Positions 37,887 through 50,979 of a stretch of 64,000 bases of DNA are shown piece by piece (the stretch's first letter is position 1; each line of letters starts with the position of its first letter). Both the position numbers and the translations under genes were made by a program. This stretch comes from Kudoa neothunni (taxonomy: Eukaryota > Cnidaria): positions 11,470,001 through 11,534,000 of the forward strand of contig OZ199839.1 of NCBI GenBank assembly GCA_964304625.1, written 5' to 3'. The notes beneath the pieces are model-generated. The model was not told the DNA's origin. It was given only the letters and a program-made list of their open reading frames with translations, and did not search any database.

Positions 37887-38481
37887 TTTTTGATGATATC
37901 TACCATTGTTATATTATGCAAGTTAATATAGTTGATACTGGAGCACATAACAAGGATGTTAAATTTAGTTGTTAGTACATGCTGATTAAAACTTGTTAGT
38001 TTATATCATAAAGAAAGAATATTTAAGTTGTTTGATTTGTTAAATTATTTTATTGTATTTTTATATATCTTATTTATTATAATTAATTAAAAAATTCAAC
38101 TTAATTGAGCGGAAATAAAAATACCAAATAATAGCATAAAACTTATCTTTTGAATGTATGTGATAATTTCTAGAAGTGATTGAAGAAAAATCATAGTGTA
38201 TAATTTAGCGTGTGCGCACGAGAAAAATACAATATCGCATTTTTCTTTTGATTATTTTTATAAATATTGTGTGGTTACTATATATTTAACAGCTTTAATA
38301 TTGAGTAATTTTTTCAATAAAACGCAGATCGCAATATCGTCCAAATCTGATCTGGCACAATTCCTTTTCTAAGTTACTATTTTTAATATAAATCTATTCT
38401 ATATGTAGATTATAAAATTAAAGAATAGCCCAATTACTCCTTATATTATTGGAAAAAATGGAGAATTCATCAATTTAATTA

Positions 38482-39199
38482 CAGTAGGTAACCGATAACA
38501 CCGAATACCCTCAGGACCATCAAAAAAGTGCGTATTATGTATTATCTATTATCGGTTGGAAGTTGCAAGCGGCAATGATTATTACGCACTATGATGCGTG
38601 CACGGTTAATTTTTTCATATTTTTTCCTCATGAATGTACACTTTTTATTAAAATAGAATAACAAAAAAACATTATTAAAAGTTTTTGGCTTGAAAATACT
38701 TTGTGATTTTGGTTATAGTCGTATTTATTGATAAAATATTTATATTTGTTTGCACTGAGATAAAATTTAATGATCTTATAGTTATAAAAAATTATAAGTA
38801 ATATTTTGTTTCTTATTCATTTTTCAGAGTGATATGAAAAATATTTTTATATTTTTTACACTAAAATCATTATTTATGTGCATCTATAACATTCTTTAAT
38901 TAACAACCAATATAGTCTTACAATAAGATTATTCTATTTGTTCAAAAATTCAACCATCGGAATTAAAATTTTTCCTTCGCTTCCAATAAAAACAATTTAA
39001 TCTACTTGGTTTGACCAAAATAGTACGTATTATCGGATAGTCACGTGATATAACGGATTGGTAATTTACTAGTTTAATTCAGATATATTTTTAAGACTTT
39101 TATTTTTTTACAATTACAAAAATTTTAAAAAACTTTTCACACAATATAAACTTAGAATACGTCGTATCGATGTAAGTGCGTATTAGCGGTTGCCGACTA
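38482..39199. mobile_element. Pogo/Tc1-mariner-like non-autonomous element, copy 2
   Basis: The duplicate of 23266-23986, with TA on each side and the same imperfect terminal repeats. It is a few bases shorter through small indels. Confidence 0.55.
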
Positions 39200-39405
39200 T
39201 AATTAGCTCATATATAAAGTTTCTCTAATTATTCATATTAATTTGATATTTTATTCTATATGACTCATTATAATAATTTATTTAGATTATTCCACGTATC
39301 AATAGATTTCAAGTAGGAGTTGCCATAATTTTTGGAGATAAATTGTCATAACACTTTTTTCAAATTTAAAAATATCACTTATACATGATTTTGCTTGCTA
39401 CAAAA

Positions 39406-42400
39406 TATATTCTTATGTAATACGAAATTTTCAAAAATTATCATCATAGGTTGAAACATAAATGTTTAATGGCCAAATACAGATTCACATATATTTAATG
39501 ATTTTTTGACGTACAAATATTTGCATAAACGGATAAAAATATGATAGAAAATAAAATGAGTTCTCCGTAAATTATTTACATATTTTTTTTCTACTACTTA
39601 CCTACTAATGATATAAACGCTACGATGAGATTTAATAAAAAATAATTATTATTTAATTCTTCGTATTAATTTTATTTTATTATTATAAAAAAAACTCAAA
39701 AACATTATTAAAAAAGAAAACGAATGTTTTGATGTTTTTAAATGGTACTATTGTAAACTAGCGCTAATGCCCAGCTTTGTCTGACATTATGCGATGGAAA
39801 ATGTTAACTTTTAGTTTTATTTTTCTATTGTAATTGTTGCATTTTAAAGCTTGTCATTATTTTTACAATGCGATGATTTAGAAAAACAAAATTATGCGCG
39901 CATTTTCCATTCAAATGTAAATAGAGGTATTGAGAGAAATTAATGAGTATTTTTTAGTTTATTTTACTAATTAATGACCAAAAATATAATGCCCTTAGTT
40001 TTATGATAAATTTAATTAACGATTAAAGTTCATTTATGCACTAAACAAAACCATTAAATAACTTAAATAGGACTTTCAGTTCTTTTCAAAATCTTACGAA
40101 AAAAATTAATCCTTCTAGTAATAAAATTTATTATTAGTCTACAAACGATAAAAAAATAAAATCGACCTAAGGCGCGTCAGAAATAAAAATATTAATTGTT
40201 ACTCCTTTATTTCAATTTTATAAATGATGTTTTAAAAAGCTATGAGTGGTAACTTACGTATTCATTATTTTAACAAAATTTCCCAATTTTTAAATAAATT
40301 AAAACTTTCTTTTTGACAAAAATTTATAAATTAAATTATCAAAATACGATTAAATCTAAAATGTAACAGTGTTCTTGGTTTAAAGAATTCCAATAATGGT
40401 TAAATATCAACTGGTTTTCTCGAAGGAGTGCACCCTTTTAAAAACAAACGTACTGTTTGATTGTCCCCAAAAATTTATTTGTATTCGTCTATTTTTAGTT
40501 TAACGAAAACCCTGTGAAAATATCGGCCAGATCGAATAGACCAATAATTTCTTATTAACTTACATGACACGTATTGAGAGGGGACTGTATTTTATGCATA
40601 GGTAATCGTGAATATAAATTCTTAAACTAAGTATAGAATGAGGTGTCGCATATTTTCTTGCAGCTTTTATATGGTAATAAATTAGTTTTAGCGAAAAGGA
40701 AATTATATATTGATTTGAATATTAACCTTAAAGTATGGGGGGGAGGAATGATTCGGTTACTAAGAACTTAAACATTATTTTAAAAAATTTCTCATAAAAT
40801 ATAGAAACTTATCGAGTTAGTTATGCCGGTTATTTTTCAAGAAAGTTTAGGGAAAACCAAAAAATGAGTAAAAATTTATTGAAATAACGAATATAATTTC
40901 GATTTCAACCAATATATATATATATATATAACAAAAAGAAATTTTCATTGAAGAAGTTATCATAAAAATTTAATTATTCGAAAACTTGACAGACATATTG
41001 TTTTTAGAATGCATATAGAAACCCAAATTATTCCAATGTGGCAACAACTTATAGTCTCAAATTATGTGTTATATTTAAAATAATCATAATCTTATTCGTT
41101 TAACTATATCCATAACACTTTGAAGAATAATCTATATTTTATAAAAATGTAATATACTACAAATTTTAAGAGAAATGCAAGAACTCTGGTAAATGTAACG
41201 TTAATAGTTTTAATTGTCTTAAAATTAATCCAAACAACATATGTAGCATTTTTGAAACATTCTATATCAAAATCTTTGTATATAGTGAGTGAAAGTTTAT
41301 TCTAATTGATTATCGCTCCGTAGTAAACAAACATCAATATTATGTAGGTACATTTTAATCTGCTATTTGAGTAAACAACCAGAAAATTCCTCACTTCTGG
41401 CTGGAATATTGATCATATTTGTACATCCAAGTAAATAAACGATTTTTAATAATGTTATCATCTATTCAAACGCGAACAAAAAGCTATATTTCAAAAAAGT
41501 TTCTCTATTGCACATGCGTACTGCTGCAAACACACACACTGACAAACATAAGAACTTTATATATATAGATTGAAACAACAATATCCAAATGTACAAATAT
41601 CATTTCCAAATTGTTAATATTAAATTAAATAAACATTTGTTTGATTAAATACTAAAATTATATTTTTTTTAATATTTTATACAAATTTTGAGGTTTGAAA
41701 ATAATTAGTGGAATTCTAAAACATATACATTCACATATTACAAAAGTATTTATAACTATTTTAAGTACTATTTAATGTCAATTTTCGGTCGTATATTTAG
41801 GAATCAACTAATTTACCTTACTAATATTTTTTTAGATTTGAACAATGATTTCTTATCTTAACAATTCGTATCATTAGAATAGAAAAAATGTGGTTTTAAA
41901 GAATCTTTGGTAAATATTCTTTATCAATTGTTATATATAGCTTAAATTATTAAATGTAAAAATTTCAAAAAAATATTATTTTTTAATAATAATTTTTAGT
42001 TTCTAAAATTATTATAAAATTTTAATGGTGTAATGTAAATTATTATAAATTTTAAAAATATGTTTATATTTATCACTAATAATTATTAAAAATATAGTTT
42101 TAATTGTTTTTCGAGTGAAACTATGAAAAATGATTCCAACATTAATTTAAATGACCCTATAAAGTATGCGTTAAATAGGGAGAATCCAAAAAAAGCTCCC
42201 TCTAAAAATTACACCGCTTGCTATATTTTAGAGATGCAGAACGGTTGAATTATTACTACCAGTGATTGATATAATAACTCAAATTATAAACTAGAAATTC
42301 ATATTGATAGTAGATTATTTCAAAAACAAATTTTTACTCCTTTATTTAAGGATAATATTTAAACTTCATTTATTATCGCGTACGCATCGAAATTGCGCTT

Positions 42401-43671
42401 ATTTTTCCGAGTCCCACTAAAAATTGCACAATAACCATTTAAATGTATTTCTCAATATAAAGAATTCTTATAAATGTTAAATACGAATTTTAAATCAAAC
42501 ATATTCTTGATTATCCAAATTATATTATGCTACAGAATTAATTTTATTACATTTTTACGTATTTTAATAATTCTGCTATACATCTTTGATTCAATAATAT
42601 AAAATATATTATGTTGAATAAGCACGACATATAATAAATAAAAATTATGTATATATATTAATATGACTTTAAATAAAAATGATACAAAAACTACAGAGTT
42701 TTCACTTTTTAACATTAAAAATTACTTGAAAATATTTCATAAAGATTTTCAAACTTAAGGATGATCGATACAATATTATTTTAGAACTGCTTAATTACTA
42801 AAATAGTGGCAGATAATTATAATCATTAACTATTTTAAAACACTTTTAAATTCTATTCATTATATTTATTCTAAGTTTGATTTTGCCTAATATTGGTGAT
42901 TTTAAGTCGATTTGTTGCTTATTACAGTTATCTTGTCTATGGGTACGATTGTCGATTATAGTTCGTTATATGAGAAACTTGTATAATTTGTGATACGTTT
43001 TGTTATTTCGTTAAGCATGCCACAAATTGGATTAACGTTATTTTTGTTCAATTTAGGTATCATTAATTGACAGTAAGATATAAAAAAATTTTAGTAAATA
43101 ATTCAAATCTAAATTAACTTATTTTTTTGTAAAGATATGGATAAATTTTATAACAAAATCCTCAAATAACGCATAGCGAACTGATTCAAACTAGACAAAA
43201 ATCATTCTTCCATAAATTTTTTTTTATTTATTCCAATTTTTTTATCATTAATTAAATATCACCTCATTTTGAAACAGATATTAGAAGGCAACGTGATTTT
43301 AGTTGATAAGAACCGTTTTATTACAAAGTTGATTAGAATATATTTTCCCAATTAAATATTAAACAAAAATGTTCAATAAAATAATATAAATTAATTTGAC
43401 GTCAAAACTAAACTAATTATTTAGAAAAAATAGATTAATTTTGACATATTAATAAGAATTCGTTCCAACCGTCTTTTTAGAATCACTAATTATCAAATAT
43501 AGTTTTTATTTATACTCATAGATCAAGAATAATATTAATATTTTCTTATAACTAATTATTTTTTATTTTAAGCGACATTCATGCATAAAATCTCTTATAA
43601 CTAAAGATGAATACGTTAATTTGTTAACTGACAATTTATTGGAAAAAACAATTCGTAATCTGAGTTAAAAG
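39406..43671. other. Long AT-rich gene-poor stretch
   Basis: This is the unique sequence beyond the duplicated block. No recognisable gene was found over more than 4 kb. A (ta)n tract lies at about 40912-40930. One short coding-like ORF at 42123-42248 (MKNDSNINLNDPIKYALNRE... ending EMQNG) stands out by composition. It could be an isolated exon or a transposon remnant, and I do not recognise it. Confidence 0.5.
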
Positions 43672-43951
43672 GTAGAATCGTCACCGTAATCCAATTCAGC
43701 GACCACGATAAAATTCTTACCTGTTGATTATTTTAATTTTTTGTATTTATCATTGTTTCATCACCAATTGCTTATTTTCGTCACTGTATTTGTTATCAAT
43801 AATAGTTGCTGTAATCGATCGTATAAATAACTGCTAGTCCCTCGCAGTTATTTCCGTAGGCCATACCATTTTATCGACCCAGTAAAGCATGCTTAATTTA
43901 TCATAAAATTTGAGTGCGACAACCATGATTTTTTATCGATTGTCTATTATT
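43672..43951 (-). repeat. Dispersed repeat, copy B
   Basis: The reverse complement matches 281-575, including the atcgataaaaaatcatggtt edge, the tagcagttatttata core and the gatgaaacaatgataaatac block. It is inverted relative to copy A and diverged by substitutions and small indels, so the copies are old relative to the 15-kb block. Confidence 0.7.
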
Positions 43952-44289
43952 AATTTTATGTCTACAAGAATAAGAAATTTATATTTTCTGCAAACATTCA
44001 CTGATTAATTGTAGTAGTTGTATTAATTTAATGCAAAAAAAATTTTGTTTGATGAAACCCCGTCATTCCTATCATTAAATGTTTAACTAATCTCACCCTA
44101 ATTTAATTTAAAAATTTAGTAATAATGTAAGAACTAATTGTAATCTCTAATTGGAAAATGCAGTCATTATTCTACATTTTAACCGTAATCGTTATTTAGG
44201 AATATTTATATTATGCCATATTTATTAAGACCGAAATAACTTCAATTATTTAAAAACTCGAATAGGAATCAATTAGCTATACTTTAAGT

Positions 44290-44843
44290 CAGGGGTCGGA
44301 AACCTTTTTTGGTGAGACAGCCACCTGACATATTTTAAGACTAAAAATAGAAGTATCTCTGCGCGTTTTATATAATTCCAACACTTCAATGTAAAACAAG
44401 TCAGTAAATTCTTTTTAATATCTTTTTTACACTATTGTCAATCAACGAAGAATATTTCTCCTCATCAATATGACTTTGGGTTCTGCATGCGTTTGCAGAT
44501 AGCTTTATAGTCTGGTCGATATGTGGTAAAATTAGACTACATTCAAGTATTGAAACTTCTATTCGTTAAACATCACTGTAGTTTGGTCATAATGTCTTTT
44601 AAATGTAGGAGGGTTGCTCACATACATACATACATACATCATACATACATCATACATACATACATACATACATACATACGTAGAGACTAACATTGTCATT
44701 ACAGCAAAACTCGGACGTTTCAATGTATGATACAGTAAATAACTGAATCATACACTGTAATCGTTTCGCATATGCATAAAGGATTTAGCGAAACAGTTTT
44801 TAAATTGCAAATTTGTCTACGAGCCATAGGCTCCCGACCTCTG
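44290..44843. mobile_element. hAT (Charlie-like) non-autonomous element with internal (CATA)n
   Basis: The left end is caggggtcggaaacct and the right end, reverse-complemented, is cagaggtcgggagcct. These are typical hAT/Charlie terminal repeats. The flanks ctttaagt (44282-44289) and ctttaatt (44844-44851) match at seven of eight positions, as an aged 8-bp target duplication would. A catacata microsatellite occupies 44620-44680. No transposase ORF was found. Confidence 0.75.
44620..44680. repeat. (CATA)n microsatellite
   Basis: Imperfect tandem cata units, with two catcata interruptions, inside the hAT-like element. Confidence 0.9.
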
Positions 44844-45237
44844 CTTTAATTTGTAATGCCTTTCATGGTTAACTCAAAATTATTTTTAATCTGACGGTAT
44901 TTTCAACCTCATTAGCTCTATTATTTAACTCGTTATCTATCTTTTTATGTTTCTAATAATAACTATGATGCTAGTTATGCTTCCTAACATAATTGAACAG
45001 ATGAACCATACTTAAATGGTAATATAAAAATATATATTAATATAGATACAAACAAATGAATACCTCTTTTCAAGTATATAATTATTAAATAGGTTTTAGT
45101 TGGAAGGCTCGCATTTATTCCATCATATTATACCACTATAAATGGTACAATGCTCAGAGATAAAGGTTTTTGTCACTGGTTTGCTAATTACTGGGGATTA
45201 AAGACGATAAGGGTAGTTAAGGTTTAGTAGGAATCGT

Positions 45238-45426
45238 TTGTGTACAGTAATGGACGAAGATGTAAATGAGAATTCTATCTTGTGTGTTGATCTACATGCT
45301 ATCATACAATATTGTCTCGATACCCCCGACTATTTCATCAACACTGACCCCAATGTAAATCTTTACATCAAAGGGAACAACAAACAAAAGTATTCGCCAT
45401 TTGACCCATCTCTACATTCTAACTAA
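45238..45426 (+). CDS. Hypothetical ORF or exon, unrecognised
   Basis: A 62-codon ORF with protein-like composition, starting MCTVMDEDVNENSILCVDLH and ending DPSLHSN. It precedes the golgin gene by about 800 bp on the same strand. It may be an isolated small gene or a 5' exon of a gene whose remaining exons I could not link. A further short open stretch at 45630-45700 (FNGLNLFGVDCLE) might belong with it. No family is recognised. Confidence 0.3.
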   Translation: MCTVMDEDVNENSILCVDLHAIIQYCLDTPDYFINTDPNVNLYIKGNNKQKYSPFDPSLHSN

Positions 45427-46217
45427 CCAAAAACCTTTACATTAGTAAATGTAAAAAGATCATACACAAAATTAAGAGTGTCAGAAAATCTAAAACGTGA
45501 ATATCCCCAAAACCACGGCGTCAGCATCGAACCAGCCACAATATAAACACATTCACATAATGTGTATAAACGCACACACAAAATTTAAATGGACATTTTA
45601 ATATTATATTGCTAAAAAAATTCTCTATTTTAGTTTATTTAACGGTTTGAATTTATTCGGCGTTGACTGTTTGGAGTAGATTTGTGCAGCGGCTCTCACA
45701 TGTTGCGGTTCAAGTGGCCCCTTATCGCCCAACTCGTGTTTTATTTGGTAGGCTATATTAACAACACATTGAAACATTCATCATCACATCATCATGTCGT
45801 ACCAATTTCTAGCAATTGGCACAAATGCATTTTAACCAAACCACTCATTACAATAACTGAATTCTGCCCAAACACAGCTTTATCGCCCGATTGAGACATT
45901 AGCTATATGATTATTTAATGAAAATCTATTTGAAATATAAATTAAACTTTTCCAATTGTTCTCTTAGAAAAAAGAGCTGTTCGAAAGGTCTCGTAGCGCT
46001 CCAAACTATCTATTTTAAATTTTGACCAAAAATTAATTAATTTTCAAATTTTAGCATAAAAATACCTCTTTTCTCCATAAAAATTGTTTATAAATTTTTG
46101 TGGATGATGTAGGTAGAGTGATAAGCGATCAAACTCTCAATGGTATCCAATGCGCATGCTCACATCAAAAATAAATAATCTCAGAAATAAAACTTCCACT
46201 ACTTTTAGACTCTGAAA

Positions 46218-49200
46218 ATGACTACTTGTGATACAATGGATCCCAGAGATACCAAGCTAGCGCAAGAAAGTTGTTTCAATCAATTGATTAGTACGAAAAA
46301 CACAATTGAAGGTGTTTTCTTTGGTTAGACCAGATTTATTTTTAATTACTACCAATTAAGAAATATTCAAGTCAATCGAAAATATTAATAAACAAGTAAG
46401 AAACTTATTATAATCTTATTTAAAATTATAATAAAGGATTGTGATGGAAAACATCAACTGGAATGTTTAGCCGAAAAAATAACTACATTAAATACCAAAA
46501 TAACCGTAATTATCATAAAAATATTAAGAAAAATATCATTTTATTAATTTAGAATTTGGAAATTATGCACGAAAATAACGATCAAAGAAAGTCAATTTTT
46601 TTTGATAGTTAAAATTGATCGTACCAATTTTTTAATGGATAAATAGGGAGGAGGATTTATCGGTTGATTTGATTATGCAGTTGGAAGTTGATATCTCGAA
46701 TCAGGAGGACCTACTGCAGGAATGTGAAATCAATCAAGCGAACATCGATTATGCAGCCTCCTCAAATTCTAACGGGGAAGAAGAATCAAAATTGAGTCGG
46801 ATGGGTTAGTTTACGTATGAAAAGAAATATTATAATTTATCATAGTGAATCCATGCCTGGTTGAGGAATGTCAAGGTTTGATTGGACAATTACAGGAAGT
46901 AAGATTGTGTTGGACAGCCGCACATTTAAATATCTTCCAATAGTATTGCACAATAAATAAAGCGTTAATGCTTAATAAGGTAGAGTTGCAATCACAATAT
47001 GATGCTTTTTTGGAAGAGCATAGTAGCTTGATTGATTAAATTTAGAATTGGTTGTTCTGATATGTTTTTGTTTTAACGTAGATGCGTTGAAGGTAAAATT
47101 TGAAAAACTCAAACAACTCACGATAAAAAGCAGACAGGAGGAAAGGATGGCTAAGGAAAGGACCCATTCTGAAGTATTGATTTATGATTGTGTCTATTTT
47201 GCCGGATGCGCTTTTTGTCCTAAAATAATAATGATTCAAGCGTTACCAATTTTTTCCAAAATTGTCTCCTAAAAGTGAATAGGCCAAATAATTATGCTAC
47301 ACCTTGGTTTCATTTGGATTTTATTGATAAAAATTATTAATTACGTTAATGTACTTCCCAGAATTAATGAAACTAAATTTATATTCTGCATTTATAAAAT
47401 TCTTACAATAAGATAAATATTCACAGGAAAAGATATATACAACATTAAAATTTAATAAAATATTGAATATTCAACTTTTTAAATTGTAAATAATTAATAT
47501 TGTGTAACTTCACATAAAATTATTTTTGAATAATATATATCGGTATTAATGTTATATTACTATTATTAGTATCATCATAATAATAAAAAAAAATTTGTCG
47601 CTAAAATCTCCAACAGTTAGCAATACATCTTTGGGTCCACCTCTCACCTTCATTACTGTCGGCAACTTTATTCCTATAATTTCGTGAATCTCGCAACATG
47701 GATAAAATTCACATAACCATCAAAGATGGATATTTAACTGTAGAATCATTCACAATATCTGAGATTCCCATATCAGTTATTTTTTATGTGTTATTGTCTC
47801 GAACTGCTTCTCGTATATCCACCCTCTTCGTTGATGACTGCTCAGTAACGAAATGTACAATAAAAGTTTTATTAAAGGCACTCTCGTCACATTTTGGATC
47901 TGAAATTTCTGGATTGTTGCTGATAATAAATTAAGTTGATATATGAAAAGTGGAAAAAATGAGCTGCCTTATCCATAGAATCCTCGTTGAAAATAAGTGA
48001 GATTAATCCATCCCAAATCTTTTTTTGTAAATCATATTGAGTCTCCGTTTGTTCAGACATCAGTGATGCTATTTTTTGCAAAAAATTTAAGCTTCAAATA
48101 TCGACGAAATGTAGAATTCGGAGAAGATCATTGACTCGAAATTTATGTAATAACTGGCAGCACATTACACAAATGATTCTGAATATGAATATTTTTTGTC
48201 ATTAAAATCAATATTCGTTTTCTTTCTAATAGAGTTAATATGTCTTCATGGTAACCTCGTGCTTATGTAGAAGGAACATGTGCAAATATTGAAATAAGTT
48301 TCGATTTAATTATTTATTTCAACCTACATAATATTGTATGCATATGATGTTAATGATGTGTTATATCTTATGTTAAAGTCTGTGTATTATTTTTGAAGAA
48401 TATCTGATTCAGTAACAAAAGTGTTTCTGCTTTGAGTACGTATTCATTGATGCTTTAACCTTCCCAAAATTCAAGGATGTATCGCCGACCTTTACGTCTG
48501 GTATAATATCTTGAATGAGTAGTGTTGGATCAGGCACTCCTTCTATAATGATTAAACTCGGTAGTATCGACGTTACAGCTGCATTCTAAAGGTTATTTTA
48601 CTCGTTTATGGCGTTACACTACATAAAATTAGCTTTATTAGAGAATTATACACTGATTCATCGTAAAATTAAAGTATTTTGTATGGATACTTATTCGAGA
48701 ATTAAAAATATCGTCGATGCTTTTGGATGCCTAACTGTTAACTTAAAAAAGAAATGAAACTAAATTTATATTCTGCATTTATAAGATAATTTTTGGAATA
48801 AATGATAACCATTGAATTACCATTTTGGAGGGAAATCACACCCGGAAAAATAGACACTTTATTTATTCATTATTTTTCATAGGAATTCTCATTATCAACA
48901 ATTTTTTTTAGCGCGAAAGTTACGAACAATGTATCTCACAAACAAACCTAAAACTGACCAAATATACCGAACAAATACATCACCTCAAGACAAACAACAC
49001 TCAGCTGATTCAATTCATAGAGCAATTGGGAAGAGAAAGTGACTTTTGTTGATATACCAACAAATATAATTGAATATGTACAGATTGCGGAAGAGAAGCG
49101 AGCTCATAATGAGCAGTTGGAAACATTATCCGCTAATATTGCTATTAAAACTCAAGAGTTGGAAATGTCTCGTCAAGCTAATGAATTTTTAAACGATGAG

Positions 49201-50539
49201 CATTTAAATTTGAAAGTACATTAGGTTGAGTTTGGTGTGGGATTTAATTTGGCTAGTTGACGTTGAAAACTATTCAACAACAGCAACAGCAACAACAACA
49301 ACAACAACAACAGTTGGATATTACGCAACATAATAAGTAATTTTAAAAGTTTAATTCGGTTTAATTCTTTGATATTCAGAAATCATTTGGAAGAACACCG
49401 AGGAATAGAGCTTAGGTAGATGATGATTATCACTATGAATTGTATGAGTTAAAATATGTTGAAGTGAGAAGTTGAAGAGTCTCGAAAATGAGTTGGTTGA
49501 TAAGAATTCAGAATTATTAAAAGTTAAGAGTGATTCCGATGAAAAATGTCAAGCTTACCAGGATGAGATTGAAAAACTCAAGTTAAAGTTGGATTTTTTG
49601 AGTGGAGACATTTTTATGATTTTGAAATAACTAATAGCTTGTGCAAAATAAAAACTCAGCTTAAAAGTATCACCAAGGAGAATTTATCTTTGAAGAATGT
49701 GGTTGAAAGTTTAGAACGTCAACTTTCAAACTCTTCTTCTATTGAAAATAAATGCTTAAATTCAAATGAATCTGTCATTGTGGATGTGGTTTCTCCCACG
49801 AAAAAATCCGATTTCAACCTCAACACCATTCTCATTCATAAGAATGATAAAGATGAGAAAACCGAGGAGATTGCTGACCCTGTTAATGTTGAATCTACTG
49901 TTGTATTATCGCATTCTCAATCACAATCACAATCTCAATCGATTGATGGTCGTTTTATTTAATTTTCGTTGAGATATATATTTTTTTAGTTGAAGTCGAG
50001 TCAAGAGATTATATGGAAGTACTTTTATGGTTGAGAGAGAGACAAACGTTTAAATGCTTATTCTATTTGTGCTAGATTTTGGCTCAAAGCGAGAACACTT
50101 CGACACTGCTTCAACAACAAATCGTTGTACTTCAGAGGGAAATACGAAGGTTTAATATAATTGGAGAGATTTCATATGTATAATCTAATTTGAATTGTCT
50201 CAGACTCGAGAATAATCAAATTCGCGGCGAATCAATAAAAAACATGGAATACTTAAAAGATATGATCTTAAAAGTTTGAGCTTTGATATTTTTAATTTTT
50301 ATTTATATTCGTCTTCATTGTTGTAGTTCATCAAAACTACACCCGACGATAAAAAATGTGTCGTTCCCATTCTCTCAAAAACTCTTGTGCTAAACGAATC
50401 CGAAGTCGATGTTTTGAACAAATTTGCCGAAAGTATTTTTCCCAGAAGAAGCATACTTTAAATTTTATTATTTTTAGTGGAAATTCCATTCGGTTCCGAT
50501 AATCAATCCTCTTGGTTCTCATACTTGAAACCTTGGTGA
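46218..50539 (+). CDS. GRIP-domain golgin, GCC2-like
   Basis: A multi-exon coiled-coil protein. Early pieces include MDPRDTKLAQESCFNQLIST, EEDLSVDLIMQLEVDISNQE, VKFEKLKQLTIKSRQEERM. Later ones include LTKYTEQIHHLKTNNTQLIQ, EEKRAHNEQLETLSANI, a glutamine run at 49276-49312, SLENELVDKNSELLKV and LKSITKENLSLKNVVESLER. Near the end, KNMEYLKDMILK and TTPDDKKCVVPILSKTLVLN form a GRIP domain (about 50235-50440), keeping the Tyr used by the family to bind Arl1. The last exon ends SSWFSYLKPW, like the tail of GCC2 (GWASYLHSW), with the stop at 50537-50539. Such golgins tether vesicles at the trans-Golgi. The N-terminal exon chain is not fully resolved, because the phase between the first two exons does not close cleanly. 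Confidence 0.8.
47366..48784. other. Insert between golgin exons, bounded by 32-bp direct repeats
   Basis: The sequence aatgaaactaaatttatatt, continuing for 32 bp in all, occurs at 47366-47397 and identically at 48753-48784. Between the copies lie about 1.36 kb that interrupt an otherwise compact gene. The right copy is preceded by ttaaaaaagaa, which might be a degraded poly-A end. A LINE-mediated or retrocopy insertion with a long target duplication would give this structure, and so would a local duplication. Confidence 0.55.
47640..48100 (-). CDS. Coding-like exons nested in golgin intron, unrecognised
   Basis: On the minus strand, ASLMSEQTETQYDLQKKIWD and GLISLIFNEDSMDKAAHFF (within 48081-47887) are followed after a plausible short intron by NNPEISDPKCDESAFNKTFI, VHFVTEQSSTKRVDIREAVR and, further on, MGISDIVNDSTVKYPSLM. 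Composition is strongly protein-like across several short segments separated by intron-sized gaps. I do not recognise the family. It lies within the insert bounded by 32-bp direct repeats, opposite to the golgin. It could be a nested host gene or a mobile-element gene. Confidence 0.4.
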
Positions 50540-50979
50540 CCGATTATCATTTATACTATAAAATTGTGTTTTCTATTCACTATCTTATCATTATTGCTTA
50601 TTTATTTATCTGTTTTTATCTACCGGTTTCTTTGTTGTCAAAATCAGTAGTCAATTAATTCATTTACAACGCCTATTACTATTAAATGAATTAAAGATAA
50701 TTATGTCGATAATTACGTTTTTATTTATAATAAAATTTATTAATTATAATAATAAATATAAATATTTAAATAAGTGTGGATCAATTAATGAATTATTTAA
50801 TATCTTATTTCACATTATCTTAATATGATATTTAATTAGCAATTTTTTTTATTTATCGATTTATTTTTGATATCAATTGAATGATAGAATAATTTTATCC
50901 ATTTTCTAAGATATGATTTTTGTGTATTAGATGATAATTTATCTCGGACTGATAAACATTTTATATATATTGGAGGTGG

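Larger units (their letters stand above)
24395..39405. repeat. 15-kb duplicated block, copy 2 (contig start)
   Basis: This begins inside the tomosyn exon encoding TFSIWK, immediately after the Ns, and matches 9170-24194 up to 39405. Beyond that the sequence is unique. It holds the better reading frames for tomosyn's 3' half, ClC and FERM. One exception is the piggyBac ORF, which is intact only in copy 1. Confidence 0.95.

Noticed and set aside
9170-39405. A true tandem gene duplication of tomosyn-FERM-ClC
   Set aside because: Both breakpoints coincide with the N gap, the second tomosyn lacks all upstream exons, and sequence differences look like error or allelic variation.
47698-47934. Plus-strand ORF MDKIHITIKDGYLTVES as a gene
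   Set aside because: The opposite strand over the same DNA has more protein-like segments with intron-like spacing, so the plus frame is probably a shadow. Neither is proven.
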